Assembly (NCBI GenBank): GCA_003132905.1
Contig: PKZC01000348.1
Span: 50,933-57,734, forward strand
From: Bryobacterales bacterium
Lineage (GTDB): Bacteria; Acidobacteriota; Terriglobia; Bryobacterales; Bryobacteraceae
DNA length: 6,802 bases
Reading direction: 5' to 3'
Shown here: piece after piece, positions 1 through 5,226 of the stretch
Layout of the letters: each line of letters begins with the position of its first letter
How positions within the stretch are numbered: the stretch's first letter is position 1
Notes under the pieces: model-generated
What the model was told of the DNA's origin: nothing
Database searches by the model: none
The model's input: only the letters and a program-made list of their open reading frames with translations
Program-made: the position numbers and the translations under genes

Positions 1-1
1 C

Positions 2-508
2 GCGCTTTGGTATTTCCGCAATACCTATCGCCAACTGGATTGGCGTGTTGGTTGGCCAGCCCTGGCTGCGGGCGCAGCGGTATTCTTACTTTGGATAGGG
101 CTCGATCGTTTACTGGGCATGGCTTCTTCTGGCATTCCTGCGCCGCTAGCGCAAGCAACTCCCTCCGCGCGCTCCGCGTGGATTGTGTTGCGTATCATCG
201 GTGCGGTGATCACTGTTCCCATTGCCGAAGAACTGGCTTTTCGCGGGTTCTTGCTGCGCCGTCTGGTTTCCGCAGATTTTGAATCGGTAGCCTTCCGCAG
301 CTTCCAATGGCTGCCCTTCGTAATTTCGTCCGTCGTGTTCGGCGCTCTGCACGGCGAGCGCTGGCTGGCGGGTACGTTGGCGGGTATGGTCTACGCGCTC
401 GTGCTGTGGCGCAAGGGAAGGATGGGCGAAGCGGTGATCGCGCACGCTACTACCAATGCGCTGCTTGCCGCGTGGGTGCTTTCCACCGGCCAATGGCAAC
501 TTTGGTGA
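2..508 (+). CDS. CPBP/CAAX-type intramembrane protease, C-terminal part (5' end outside window)
   Basis: This frame is open from the first bases of the window, so the N-terminus is missing; 168 residues are visible. It carries the three signatures of the CPBP (CAAX protease and bacteriocin-processing) family. They are EExxxR (E76, E77, R81 of the fragment, in AEELAFR), FxxxH (F113 to H117, in FGALHGE) and HxxxN (H148 to N152, in HATTN). These residues form the intramembrane active site in the family. Hydrophobic stretches near fragment residues 18-34, 60-75, 103-115 and 122-136 fit a multi-pass inner membrane protein. The wording around the motifs (RWLAGTLAG, AHATTN, a Trp-rich C-terminus) resembles the CAAX-protease-related subfamily that I recall as associated with exosortase/PEP-CTERM protein sorting. 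That link is an inference, because no exosortase lies inside the window. It converges on the PQQ dehydrogenase gene, with 7 nt between the two stop codons. An internal ATG at 119 is not the likely start, since the open frame and a membrane segment continue upstream of it. Confidence 0.87.
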   Translation, partial: ALWYFRNTYRQLDWRVGWPALAAGAAVFLLWIGLDRLLGMASSGIPAPLAQATPSARSAWIVLRIIGAVITVPIAEELAFRGFLLRRLVSADFESVAFRSFQWLPFVISSVVFGALHGERWLAGTLAGMVYALVLWRKGRMGEAVIAHATTNALLAAWVLSTGQWQLW

Positions 509-515
509 TTAGACC

Positions 516-2642
516 TTAGCGCTTGTCCGGCAGCGCAAATACGTACAAGGCGTTGCCGTTCGATGGATGATGAATATCGGGTGCGATGAGGCCCGGCACC
601 TGCCGCGGACTGCCGCCGCCCAAACCTGTGGGCACAGCGATGTATTGCTTTCCGTCCACGCTGAACGAAATCGGAAAGCCTTGCACCGACGTTCCCAGCC
701 GCGCCTGCCACAGTATTTTGCCGGTGCTTACATCCACCGCCTTGAACTGGCGATTCAGATCGCCCGCGAACACCACGCCTCCCGCTGTGGAGAGCGCAGC
801 GGTGAGAAACGGCGCGCGTTGTTCGACGGACCACAGCTGCTTCATGGTATTCACGTCGTACGCCGCCAGTTTGCCGATGTTGCCGTTGGTCCCGGGCATC
901 TCGTAGAAGCGCCGCCCCGCGCCGCCCCCGCTGCCGCCGCCGTCTTTTAAATCGATCTTCTGCCCGTTCATCGACAGGCAGCTTTGGCTGAGTGGAATGA
1001 TCAAGCGGTTGGTGCCGGGATGGTAACTCATGGCCGGCCAGTTATGGCCGCCTTCCGTGCTGGGACACGCGTCGATCCATTCGCCCAACTGCTGTTCGAC
1101 GATGTCGTTGCGATAGTGCGGCTGGCCTGTTTTCGGATCGAACGAATCGAACACGTTCTGAAACACCGTCTCTTTGTGCGCGATGTACTTGCCGGTCTTG
1201 CGATCCAGCTTCCACAAAATTCCAGGTTTGCCAGCCGAGAAAACAAATTTCTGGCTGCCCGAATCCACCAGCACGCGTTCGAATACCTCATCCAGATCGA
1301 GCGACTCGCCCGGTGCATGCTGGTAATACCAAGCCAGCTTGCCGGTGTCTGCGTCGAGCGCGAGCGTGGAGCTGCTATACAGCGCGGCGCCTCCGCCCGA
1401 TTGACGGCTGGCGCGCATCCATGGCTTGGCCTGCGCAACGCCCCAGTAAGTCAGGTTGAGATCGGGATCGTAACTGCCGGTGATCCAGGTTTCGCCGCCC
1501 GCTCGAAACAGATTCGGAAGCTTGCCCCAGCTATCGCCGCCCGGCTCGCCCTCGCGCGCAATCGTGTTGAAGCGCCAAACTTGCTTGCCGGTGCCTGCGT
1601 CATAGGCGCTGATGAAGCACTTTTCGTCGCGATAACGTTCGCAGCCGCCCAGGCCTTGTAGCACTTTGCCTTTGATCACGATCGGTCCGCTGCTGGTGGC
1701 GTAGTTTCCCTTCGACCTGTCGCCGATTACGGTCTCCCAAACCTTCTTGCCGTTGCGCGCGTCGAAGGCGATCAATCGCGCGTCGCTGGTGGAAACGAAA
1801 ATCTTGTCTTCGTAAATCGCCATGCCGCGCATCGAGCTTGCGTTGGCTAAGCCGCCGTAGCGGTTCTCCCAGATGAGCTCGCCCGTGCGCGCATCTAGCG
1901 CCTGCAGCGTGCTGTTCGGATTGTTGAGATACAGGACGCCATTGTGAACGATGGGCGCGGTCTGATTATTGCCGCCGTCGTTCATCGACCATACCCATTG
2001 CAGCTGAAGCTCGTGCACGTTGTCGCGCGTGATCTGGTTCAGCGCGCTGTAATCCCAAGCCTGATAATTGCCACGAATCATCAGCCAGTCGGATGGATCC
2101 GGATGCCGCAGCATGGCATCGGTCACAGGCTGATAGTTTTTCACTTCACCTTCGATGGTGAGGCCCGTCGCCTTCAAGGGCTCCAGCCGATTGCTTGCCG
2201 GCGGAGCTTCTTCGGGGGGAGGGTGACGAACTGCGTCGGGCACTTCGCCTGTGGCCACCGAACGAATCTGCACTTTCGCGGCGGTCGTCAGAGCCTGATT
2301 TCCGGGATGCGCGCCGTTAGCTTCGAGAATGAATGCGGCCAGGTTGATATAAGCTTCATCGCCGAGTCCTCGCGGATTGTTCGGCGGCATCGTCGCTTCG
2401 ATGAAGGTGATCAAGTCGCCGGTTGTTCGATCGCCCCATTCGCCGATGAAGTTAGACCCTGCCAGCTGCGGTGCTTCATTGCGTCCGCCCAGATCGGCCA
2501 CGTGGCAAATAGCGCAGTTCCCTTGATAAATGCTGCGTCCCGACGCCGCTTGCTGCGCCGTATAGGGCCCGGGCTGCTGAGCGAGCGCACTCGCGACATA
2601 GACCATGCCGATCCCCAGTGCCTGTGTAATTCCCTTGATCAC
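516..2642 (-). CDS. Exported PQQ-dependent dehydrogenase with N-terminal cytochrome c domain
   Basis: A 708-residue quinoprotein. Residues 1-21 form a signal peptide ending in SALA, so the enzyme acts in the periplasm. Residues about 26-112 are a class I cytochrome c with the haem site CAICH (C43, C46, H47) and a likely axial Met at M85 (MPPNNP). A Pro-rich linker follows (about 135-155), then a PQQ beta-propeller with repeated blade motifs such as [22 protein letters not shown] and [11 protein letters not shown]. By eye alignment to PQQ alcohol dehydrogenases, E335 and D449 are the retained metal and catalytic acids, W386 the active-site Trp and K472 the PQQ-contacting Lys. The usual Asn of GxGNPxPW is Gln404, and D451 supplies a second Asp. 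The adjacent Cys-Cys pair of classical enzymes is absent; C334 and C342 may form another bridge. It should oxidise an alcohol, aldehyde or sugar and send electrons to its own haem; the substrate is unknown. The start is GTG, with AGGAGA 6 nt upstream, overlapping the stop of the CHRD gene. Haem first and propeller second reverses the order of type II quinohaemoprotein alcohol dehydrogenases. Confidence 0.95.
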   Translation of the reverse strand: MIKGITQALGIGMVYVASALAQQPGPYTAQQAASGRSIYQGNCAICHVADLGGRNEAPQLAGSNFIGEWGDRTTGDLITFIEATMPPNNPRGLGDEAYINLAAFILEANGAHPGNQALTTAAKVQIRSVATGEVPDAVRHPPPEEAPPASNRLEPLKATGLTIEGEVKNYQPVTDAMLRHPDPSDWLMIRGNYQAWDYSALNQITRDNVHELQLQWVWSMNDGGNNQTAPIVHNGVLYLNNPNSTLQALDARTGELIWENRYGGLANASSMRGMAIYEDKIFVSTSDARLIAFDARNGKKVWETVIGDRSKGNYATSSGPIVIKGKVLQGLGGCERYRDEKCFISAYDAGTGKQVWRFNTIAREGEPGGDSWGKLPNLFRAGGETWITGSYDPDLNLTYWGVAQAKPWMRASRQSGGGAALYSSSTLALDADTGKLAWYYQHAPGESLDLDEVFERVLVDSGSQKFVFSAGKPGILWKLDRKTGKYIAHKETVFQNVFDSFDPKTGQPHYRNDIVEQQLGEWIDACPSTEGGHNWPAMSYHPGTNRLIIPLSQSCLSMNGQKIDLKDGGGSGGGAGRRFYEMPGTNGNIGKLAAYDVNTMKQLWSVEQRAPFLTAALSTAGGVVFAGDLNRQFKAVDVSTGKILWQARLGTSVQGFPISFSVDGKQYIAVPTGLGGGSPRQVPGLIAPDIHHPSNGNALYVFALPDKR

Positions 2643-2648
2643 GCGGAG

Positions 2649-2655
2649 TCTCCTA
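2649..2655 (-). promoter_or_regulatory. Ribosome binding site of the PQQ dehydrogenase, overlapping the CHRD stop codon
   Basis: On the minus strand TAGGAGA lies 6 nt before the GTG start at 2642. Its first three bases are the TAG stop of the CHRD gene. A ribosome ending CHRD translation sits on this site, so translational coupling is likely. The site supports the GTG start over the internal ATG at codon 13, which would remove the charged N-terminal part of the signal peptide. Confidence 0.7.
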
Positions 2656-3078
2656 TCGCAAAAGCCAGCCCCACAGATTGCCGTCCGGGGCTTTCTCGCT
2701 GTCGATTTGAATATAGAGCTGGCCCTTTTTCAGGCTCTCGATTTGCTGCGGCGTCAGATCGAGCGAAGCCTTCACCTCGCCGCTGGTGGCATGGGCGACG
2801 GTTACATCCAGAATCGCGGGACCGCGCACGCCGGTGACTGGCCCCTGGTGCACTTTCGCGGCCATGGCAGCCGATCGCAGCCCTTCAAACGATCCCACGA
2901 TCGATAGCTTTGTGCCCGTCAAAGTGGCCGTCGCCGAGCCTATGCCCGCAATGTTTTCCCGCGTCTGCGCCTCCACCGGCACGGGAAACAGGCGCACTTT
3001 ATATGTTTCGGGCGTCTGCGCTCCGAGCGATAAAGCAAATCCAATTCCTAGGATGAGGCGGACCGAAAGGGTGGGCAT
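2653..3078 (-). CDS. Exported CHRD-domain protein
   Basis: A 141-residue protein with a signal peptide (1-20, ending in LSLGA) followed by a single CHRD domain that fills the rest of the chain. The CHRD hallmarks are [17 protein letters not shown] (about 51-67), AAKVHQGP (73-80, matching the family's AHIHxG segment), a Leu-rich turn [12 protein letters not shown] (108-119), and the terminal LYIQID...[10 protein letters not shown] (121-140), matching the usual LYvnIHt..nPdGeiRGwL. In the family the His of AHIH and the His of NIHT are frequent; here only H77 remains, with D126 at the second place. CHRD domains are extracellular or periplasmic beta-rich modules of unclear biochemical role in bacteria. 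The gene starts 2 nt after the cupin stop (TAATCATG) with no strong ribosome binding site, so translation probably depends on reinitiation. It runs into the PQQ dehydrogenase, suggesting a shared periplasmic function. Confidence 0.86.
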   Translation of the reverse strand: MPTLSVRLILGIGFALSLGAQTPETYKVRLFPVPVEAQTRENIAGIGSATATLTGTKLSIVGSFEGLRSAAMAAKVHQGPVTGVRGPAILDVTVAHATSGEVKASLDLTPQQIESLKKGQLYIQIDSEKAPDGNLWGWLLR

Positions 3079-3080
3079 GA

Positions 3081-3539
3081 TTACTGCTTAGGAACGATTT
3101 TCACAATCGTGGCCGAGAATTCCTTGCCTGGCTCAACCAGAAACTGATGAACCGTATTCGCGGGGATGAAAATGTGATCGCCGGCCTTGAGCATATACCT
3201 GGTTCCTCCCTCGATCGATTTGCCGCGCATTTCATCGGGTCCGCTGGATTTTCCGTCTACAATGGTGCCGCCCGCGAGCACTGTACCCTCGCCGGCCTCG
3301 ACCACGATGAAATCCGCTTCCTTGGTATGAATCTCGGCTTCGGACGGTCCCACGCGGTGAACTACGATCGCTGAGTCCATCAATCGCTCCACGCCGACAT
3401 GCGTCTGAGGATTCACGTTGGCCGCGAGCTTCTGATCGATCGCTTTCATTTGAGTCGCGCTCCAGACAACTACCACGCTTGGATTCGCTGCCCACAGCGA
3501 CGCCGAACCGCCCAGCACCAGGAACAGGATTGTTCTCAT
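3081..3539 (-). CDS. Exported single-domain cupin
   Basis: A 152-residue protein with a short signal peptide (about 1-18) and one cupin barrel. Motif 1 is seen as E69-x-H71-x4-D76 followed by GEGT (83-86), so the first His of the canonical HxH pair is replaced by Glu. Motif 2 is GDHIFIPANTVHQF (120-133), with H131 as the expected metal ligand. The likely metal set is therefore H71, H131 and one or more acids (E69, D76). Single-domain cupins include isomerases, dioxygenases and ligand-binding proteins, and nothing here selects among them. Export together with the CHRD protein and PQQ dehydrogenase suggests a periplasmic role in handling the same substrate or product. It is the first gene of the three-gene unit and is divergent from the HD-domain gene. 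The ATG at 3539 lacks a clear ribosome binding site, and a -10-like TATACT sits 8 nt upstream, so the mRNA may be leaderless. Confidence 0.87.
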   Translation of the reverse strand: MRTILFLVLGGSASLWAANPSVVVVWSATQMKAIDQKLAANVNPQTHVGVERLMDSAIVVHRVGPSEAEIHTKEADFIVVEAGEGTVLAGGTIVDGKSSGPDEMRGKSIEGGTRYMLKAGDHIFIPANTVHQFLVEPGKEFSATIVKIVPKQ

Positions 3540-3547
3540 GATCGGCC

Positions 3548-3578
3548 AGTATACTACCCTGGCTGCGGGGGTTGTCTT
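3548..3578 (-). promoter_or_regulatory. Putative promoter of the cupin-CHRD-PQQ dehydrogenase unit
   Basis: On the minus strand TATACT (3553 down to 3548) matches the -10 consensus at five of six bases. A weak -35-like AAGACA (3578 down to 3573) lies 19 bp upstream of it. Transcription would begin about 6-8 nt after the -10 element, at or just before the ATG at 3539, giving a leaderless or nearly leaderless transcript. The -10 lies within the palindrome AGTATACT (3548-3555). The spacing is longer than ideal and the -35 is poor, so this is a prediction only. Confidence 0.4.
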
Positions 3579-3612
3579 GCGATATGCTTCTCATCTTGCG
3601 ATATGCTTCTCA
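3575..3612 (+). repeat. Perfect 19-bp tandem duplication upstream of the HD-domain gene
   Basis: The 19-base unit TCTTGCGATATGCTTCTCA occurs twice head to tail, at 3575-3593 and 3594-3612, without a mismatch. It fills most of the 85-nt divergent intergenic region and ends one base before the AAGGAG ribosome binding site. A perfect tandem copy suggests either a recent slippage duplication or a selected pair of binding sites. Confidence 0.95.
3578..3607 (+). promoter_or_regulatory. Putative promoter of the HD-domain gene formed by the tandem duplication
   Basis: TTGCGA in the first repeat copy (3578-3583) and TATGCT in the second copy (3602-3607) each match the -35 and -10 consensus at four of six bases, with an 18-bp spacer. 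Neither copy alone supplies both boxes at this spacing. Transcription would start near 3613-3616, giving a leader of roughly 10 nt that barely includes the ribosome binding site. Alternatively TATGCT of the first copy (3583-3588) is the -10, with a leader of about 30 nt. Confidence 0.35.
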
Positions 3613-3613
3613 G

Positions 3614-3619
3614 AAGGAG
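3614..3619 (+). promoter_or_regulatory. Ribosome binding site deciding the start of the HD-domain gene
   Basis: AAGGAG lies 5 nt before the ATG at 3625. The frame is also open back to an ATG at 3538. That longer start has no ribosome binding site, overlaps the start of the divergent cupin gene, translates the tandem repeat and would bury the Tat motif 29 residues further in. The start at 3625 puts the twin arginines at residues 5-6. Confidence 0.85.
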
Positions 3620-3624
3620 AAACT

Positions 3625-4443
3625 ATGGAAATCGATCGGCGGGCATTTTTCGCGGGACTCGGTGGTGTGGCGGCTGTGGCGGCAATGGCTGATGAGGCCA
3701 AGGCCGAGGCCTTGGAACATCACATGCTGCTTCAGCTCAACGTCGCCAATCAAACAGCGGCGACCGACAAAAAGTTTCCAACCGCCGCCGAAGTTGCCGA
3801 GCAGATCGAAACGCAGCCTTCACGCCGAGGCACGGGAAATCTGTTCGTCTCCCATACCGGCAACGTGAAAAAGTTGACGCCGCTGCCGGAGCGCCCCACT
3901 CTGGTGGATTACTATAAGCAGCGCTTCATGGCCACATCGAACCACTGCCTGCAAAGCGCCAATCGCGCTGTGCAGAACGGCATGTCAGAAGAGATCGTGA
4001 TGGCCTGCCTGCTGCACGACACCGTGCAGGATCTCATCAAAGTGGATCACGGCTGGTGGGGCGCGCAGATGTACGAACCGTATGTTTCAGAAAAAGTAAC
4101 GTTCGCCATCCGCTACCATCAGGCGCTCCGCTTCTACGAAGACAAGGAGCACGGCTACGAATATCCCGACCTTTACCGGCGAATCTTCGGCTCCGATTAC
4201 AAGCCTGAGCCATACATTGAACAGACCTACAAGATGGTTCGCAACCACAAATGGTACCTGGAGCCGCGCATGGTGACGGTGAACGATCTTTACGCTTTCG
4301 ACCCGGAGGTGAACCCGACGCTCGATCAGTTTGTCGACATCATCGGGCGAAATTTCAAGCAGCCTAAAGAAGGATTGGGATTCGACAATAGCCCGGTGGC
4401 GCACATGTGGCGCTCCATCTCTCGTCCCGATTCGCCGCTGTAG
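3625..4443 (+). CDS. Tat-exported HD-domain protein, probable PhnZ/MIOX-like diiron oxygenase
   Basis: A 272-residue protein. The N-terminus has a Tat-type signal: R5-R6 followed by AFF, then a hydrophobic Gly/Ala segment (9-21) and a possible AKA cleavage site near 25-27. This suggests export after cofactor insertion in the cytoplasm. The central region is an HD-domain helical fold with H107 (SNHCLQSANRA), H131-D132 (LLHDTVQD), H142 (DHGWWGA), H165 (RYHQALRFY) and D221 (VNDLYAFD). From memory, PhnZ binds its two irons with H34, H58-D59, H80, H104 and D161. The spacings compare as 24, 11, 23 and 56 here against 24, 22, 24 and 57 there. An ALLHD core followed by H-x-x-GA and V-x-x-H-x-A-x-R-Y-x is typical of the PhnZ/TmpB/MIOX-like oxygenases, in contrast to HD phosphohydrolases. 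The family cleaves C-C or C-P bonds with O2; the substrate here is unknown. An HD-fold hydrolase remains possible. It is transcribed alone, divergent from the cupin unit and convergent with the alpha/beta hydrolase (3 nt between stops). Confidence 0.82.
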   Translation: MEIDRRAFFAGLGGVAAVAAMADEAKAEALEHHMLLQLNVANQTAATDKKFPTAAEVAEQIETQPSRRGTGNLFVSHTGNVKKLTPLPERPTLVDYYKQRFMATSNHCLQSANRAVQNGMSEEIVMACLLHDTVQDLIKVDHGWWGAQMYEPYVSEKVTFAIRYHQALRFYEDKEHGYEYPDLYRRIFGSDYKPEPYIEQTYKMVRNHKWYLEPRMVTVNDLYAFDPEVNPTLDQFVDIIGRNFKQPKEGLGFDNSPVAHMWRSISRPDSPL

Positions 4444-4446
4444 GGG

Positions 4447-5223
4447 TTACTGCAGCCGCGCGATTGCGCCGATTACTTCCGCCGGTTTCTCGAAGGGCAC
4501 CACGTGTCCGGCTCGCGGAATCATGACTATTTCCGAGCTTGCAATGCCGCGTTGGAACGCCTTCGCGTACACCGGTGGAACCAGCTTGTCGCCTTCTCCC
4601 CAGATCAGCATGGTCTTGGCCTTGATGCGATACAGCCGCGACGCGAGGCCGCGCTCGGGAATCGGAAACAAGATCTTGCCCGCCGCGCCCAGCTGCCGCG
4701 CATTTTGCACCAGGAACGCTTGCAGGAATTTGGGATCGCTCATGTTGGTGCCCGCGCTCATTATTTTCGCGCCAGCCTCGACGTCGTAAAACAAGTAGTC
4801 GGGCAGCTGATAAGGAAGCATCGCAAAAATATCCGGAATGGGATGCTCATCCATCCACAAGCCCGCCGGCGCAATCAGCGCCAGCCGAGAGACATCGTTG
4901 GGTGCAATGGCCGCCATTTCGCTGGCGATCATTCCGCCCATTGAGAAGCCGGCCAGAATTGGATCTTTCAGGCCCAGCCGCTCCACCACATCCCAGGTGT
5001 GAAGCGTGAAATCCAGCATGTCTCGCAATTCTTCGCACTCTTCGCTGTCGCCGTAGCCCGGCACCAAAGGCGCGAACACGTGGAACTTCTGCGCCAGCGT
5101 GGCCAGAAAGCCGAGATCCATGTCGAGTCCGCCAGCGCCATGCAAGAATACCAGCGGTTTGCCTTCGCCGCTTTCGTAATAACGTACCGGAACACGCTGG
5201 GTTTGAATTGTTTTTAGCTGCAT
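4447..5223 (-). CDS. Alpha/beta hydrolase
   Basis: A 258-residue cytoplasmic alpha/beta-fold hydrolase without a signal peptide. The oxyanion-hole segment is LHGAGG (27-32). The nucleophile elbow is GFSMG with S94, the acid is D212 in GEGDKLVPP, and the catalytic histidine is H240 in RAGHVVPFEKP. The full Ser-Asp-His triad is therefore intact. A lid or cap region lies at about 122-195 (FAMLPYQLPDYL and following). The overall pattern is that of the large family holding esterases, lactonases and C-C bond hydrolases of ring-cleavage pathways, and sequence alone does not select one. The gene starts 3 nt after the stop of the flavin monooxygenase gene (TAAAACATG), with a GGAG about 9 nt upstream of the ATG, so the two are almost certainly co-transcribed and probably coupled. 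A two-step conversion in which the hydrolase cleaves the oxygenated product is the natural reading. Its stop lies 3 nt from that of the convergent HD gene. Confidence 0.93.
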   Translation of the reverse strand: MQLKTIQTQRVPVRYYESGEGKPLVFLHGAGGLDMDLGFLATLAQKFHVFAPLVPGYGDSEECEELRDMLDFTLHTWDVVERLGLKDPILAGFSMGGMIASEMAAIAPNDVSRLALIAPAGLWMDEHPIPDIFAMLPYQLPDYLFYDVEAGAKIMSAGTNMSDPKFLQAFLVQNARQLGAAGKILFPIPERGLASRLYRIKAKTMLIWGEGDKLVPPVYAKAFQRGIASSEIVMIPRAGHVVPFEKPAEVIGAIARLQ

Positions 5224-5226
5224 GTT

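Noticed and set aside
909..950. GC-rich Gly/Ser-coding run (GGGSGGGAG) in the PQQ dehydrogenase, considered as a repeat or frameshift site.
   Set aside because: The reading frame continues with conserved sequence on both sides; it is a flexible glycine loop in the propeller.
984..1661. Plus-strand open frame of 225 codons antisense to the PQQ dehydrogenase.
   Set aside because: Low-complexity Ala/Arg/Leu composition, no ribosome binding site and no motifs; the opposite strand encodes conserved propeller blades.
1944..2837. Long plus-strand open frame (297 codons) opposite the PQQ dehydrogenase and CHRD genes.
   Set aside because: It is antisense to two well-supported genes, spans their junction, resembles no family and is expected from GC-rich codon bias.
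3522..3535. Dyad GAACA-N4-TGTTC over the first codons of the cupin gene, reminiscent of a LexA-type box.
   Set aside because: The GAAC to GTTC spacing is 6 rather than the 4 of the known Gram-positive box, it lies in coding sequence, and no SOS gene is nearby; likely chance.
3538..3624. N-terminal extension of the HD-domain gene from an ATG at 3538.
   Set aside because: It overlaps the divergent cupin start, translates the tandem repeat, lacks a ribosome binding site and displaces the Tat signal; the ATG at 3625 has an excellent site.
4437..4456. Inverted repeat GCTGTA / TGCAGC spanning both convergent stop codons, as a possible bidirectional terminator.
   Set aside because: Only a 6-bp stem including a G-U pair, an 8-nt loop and no T-run on either side.
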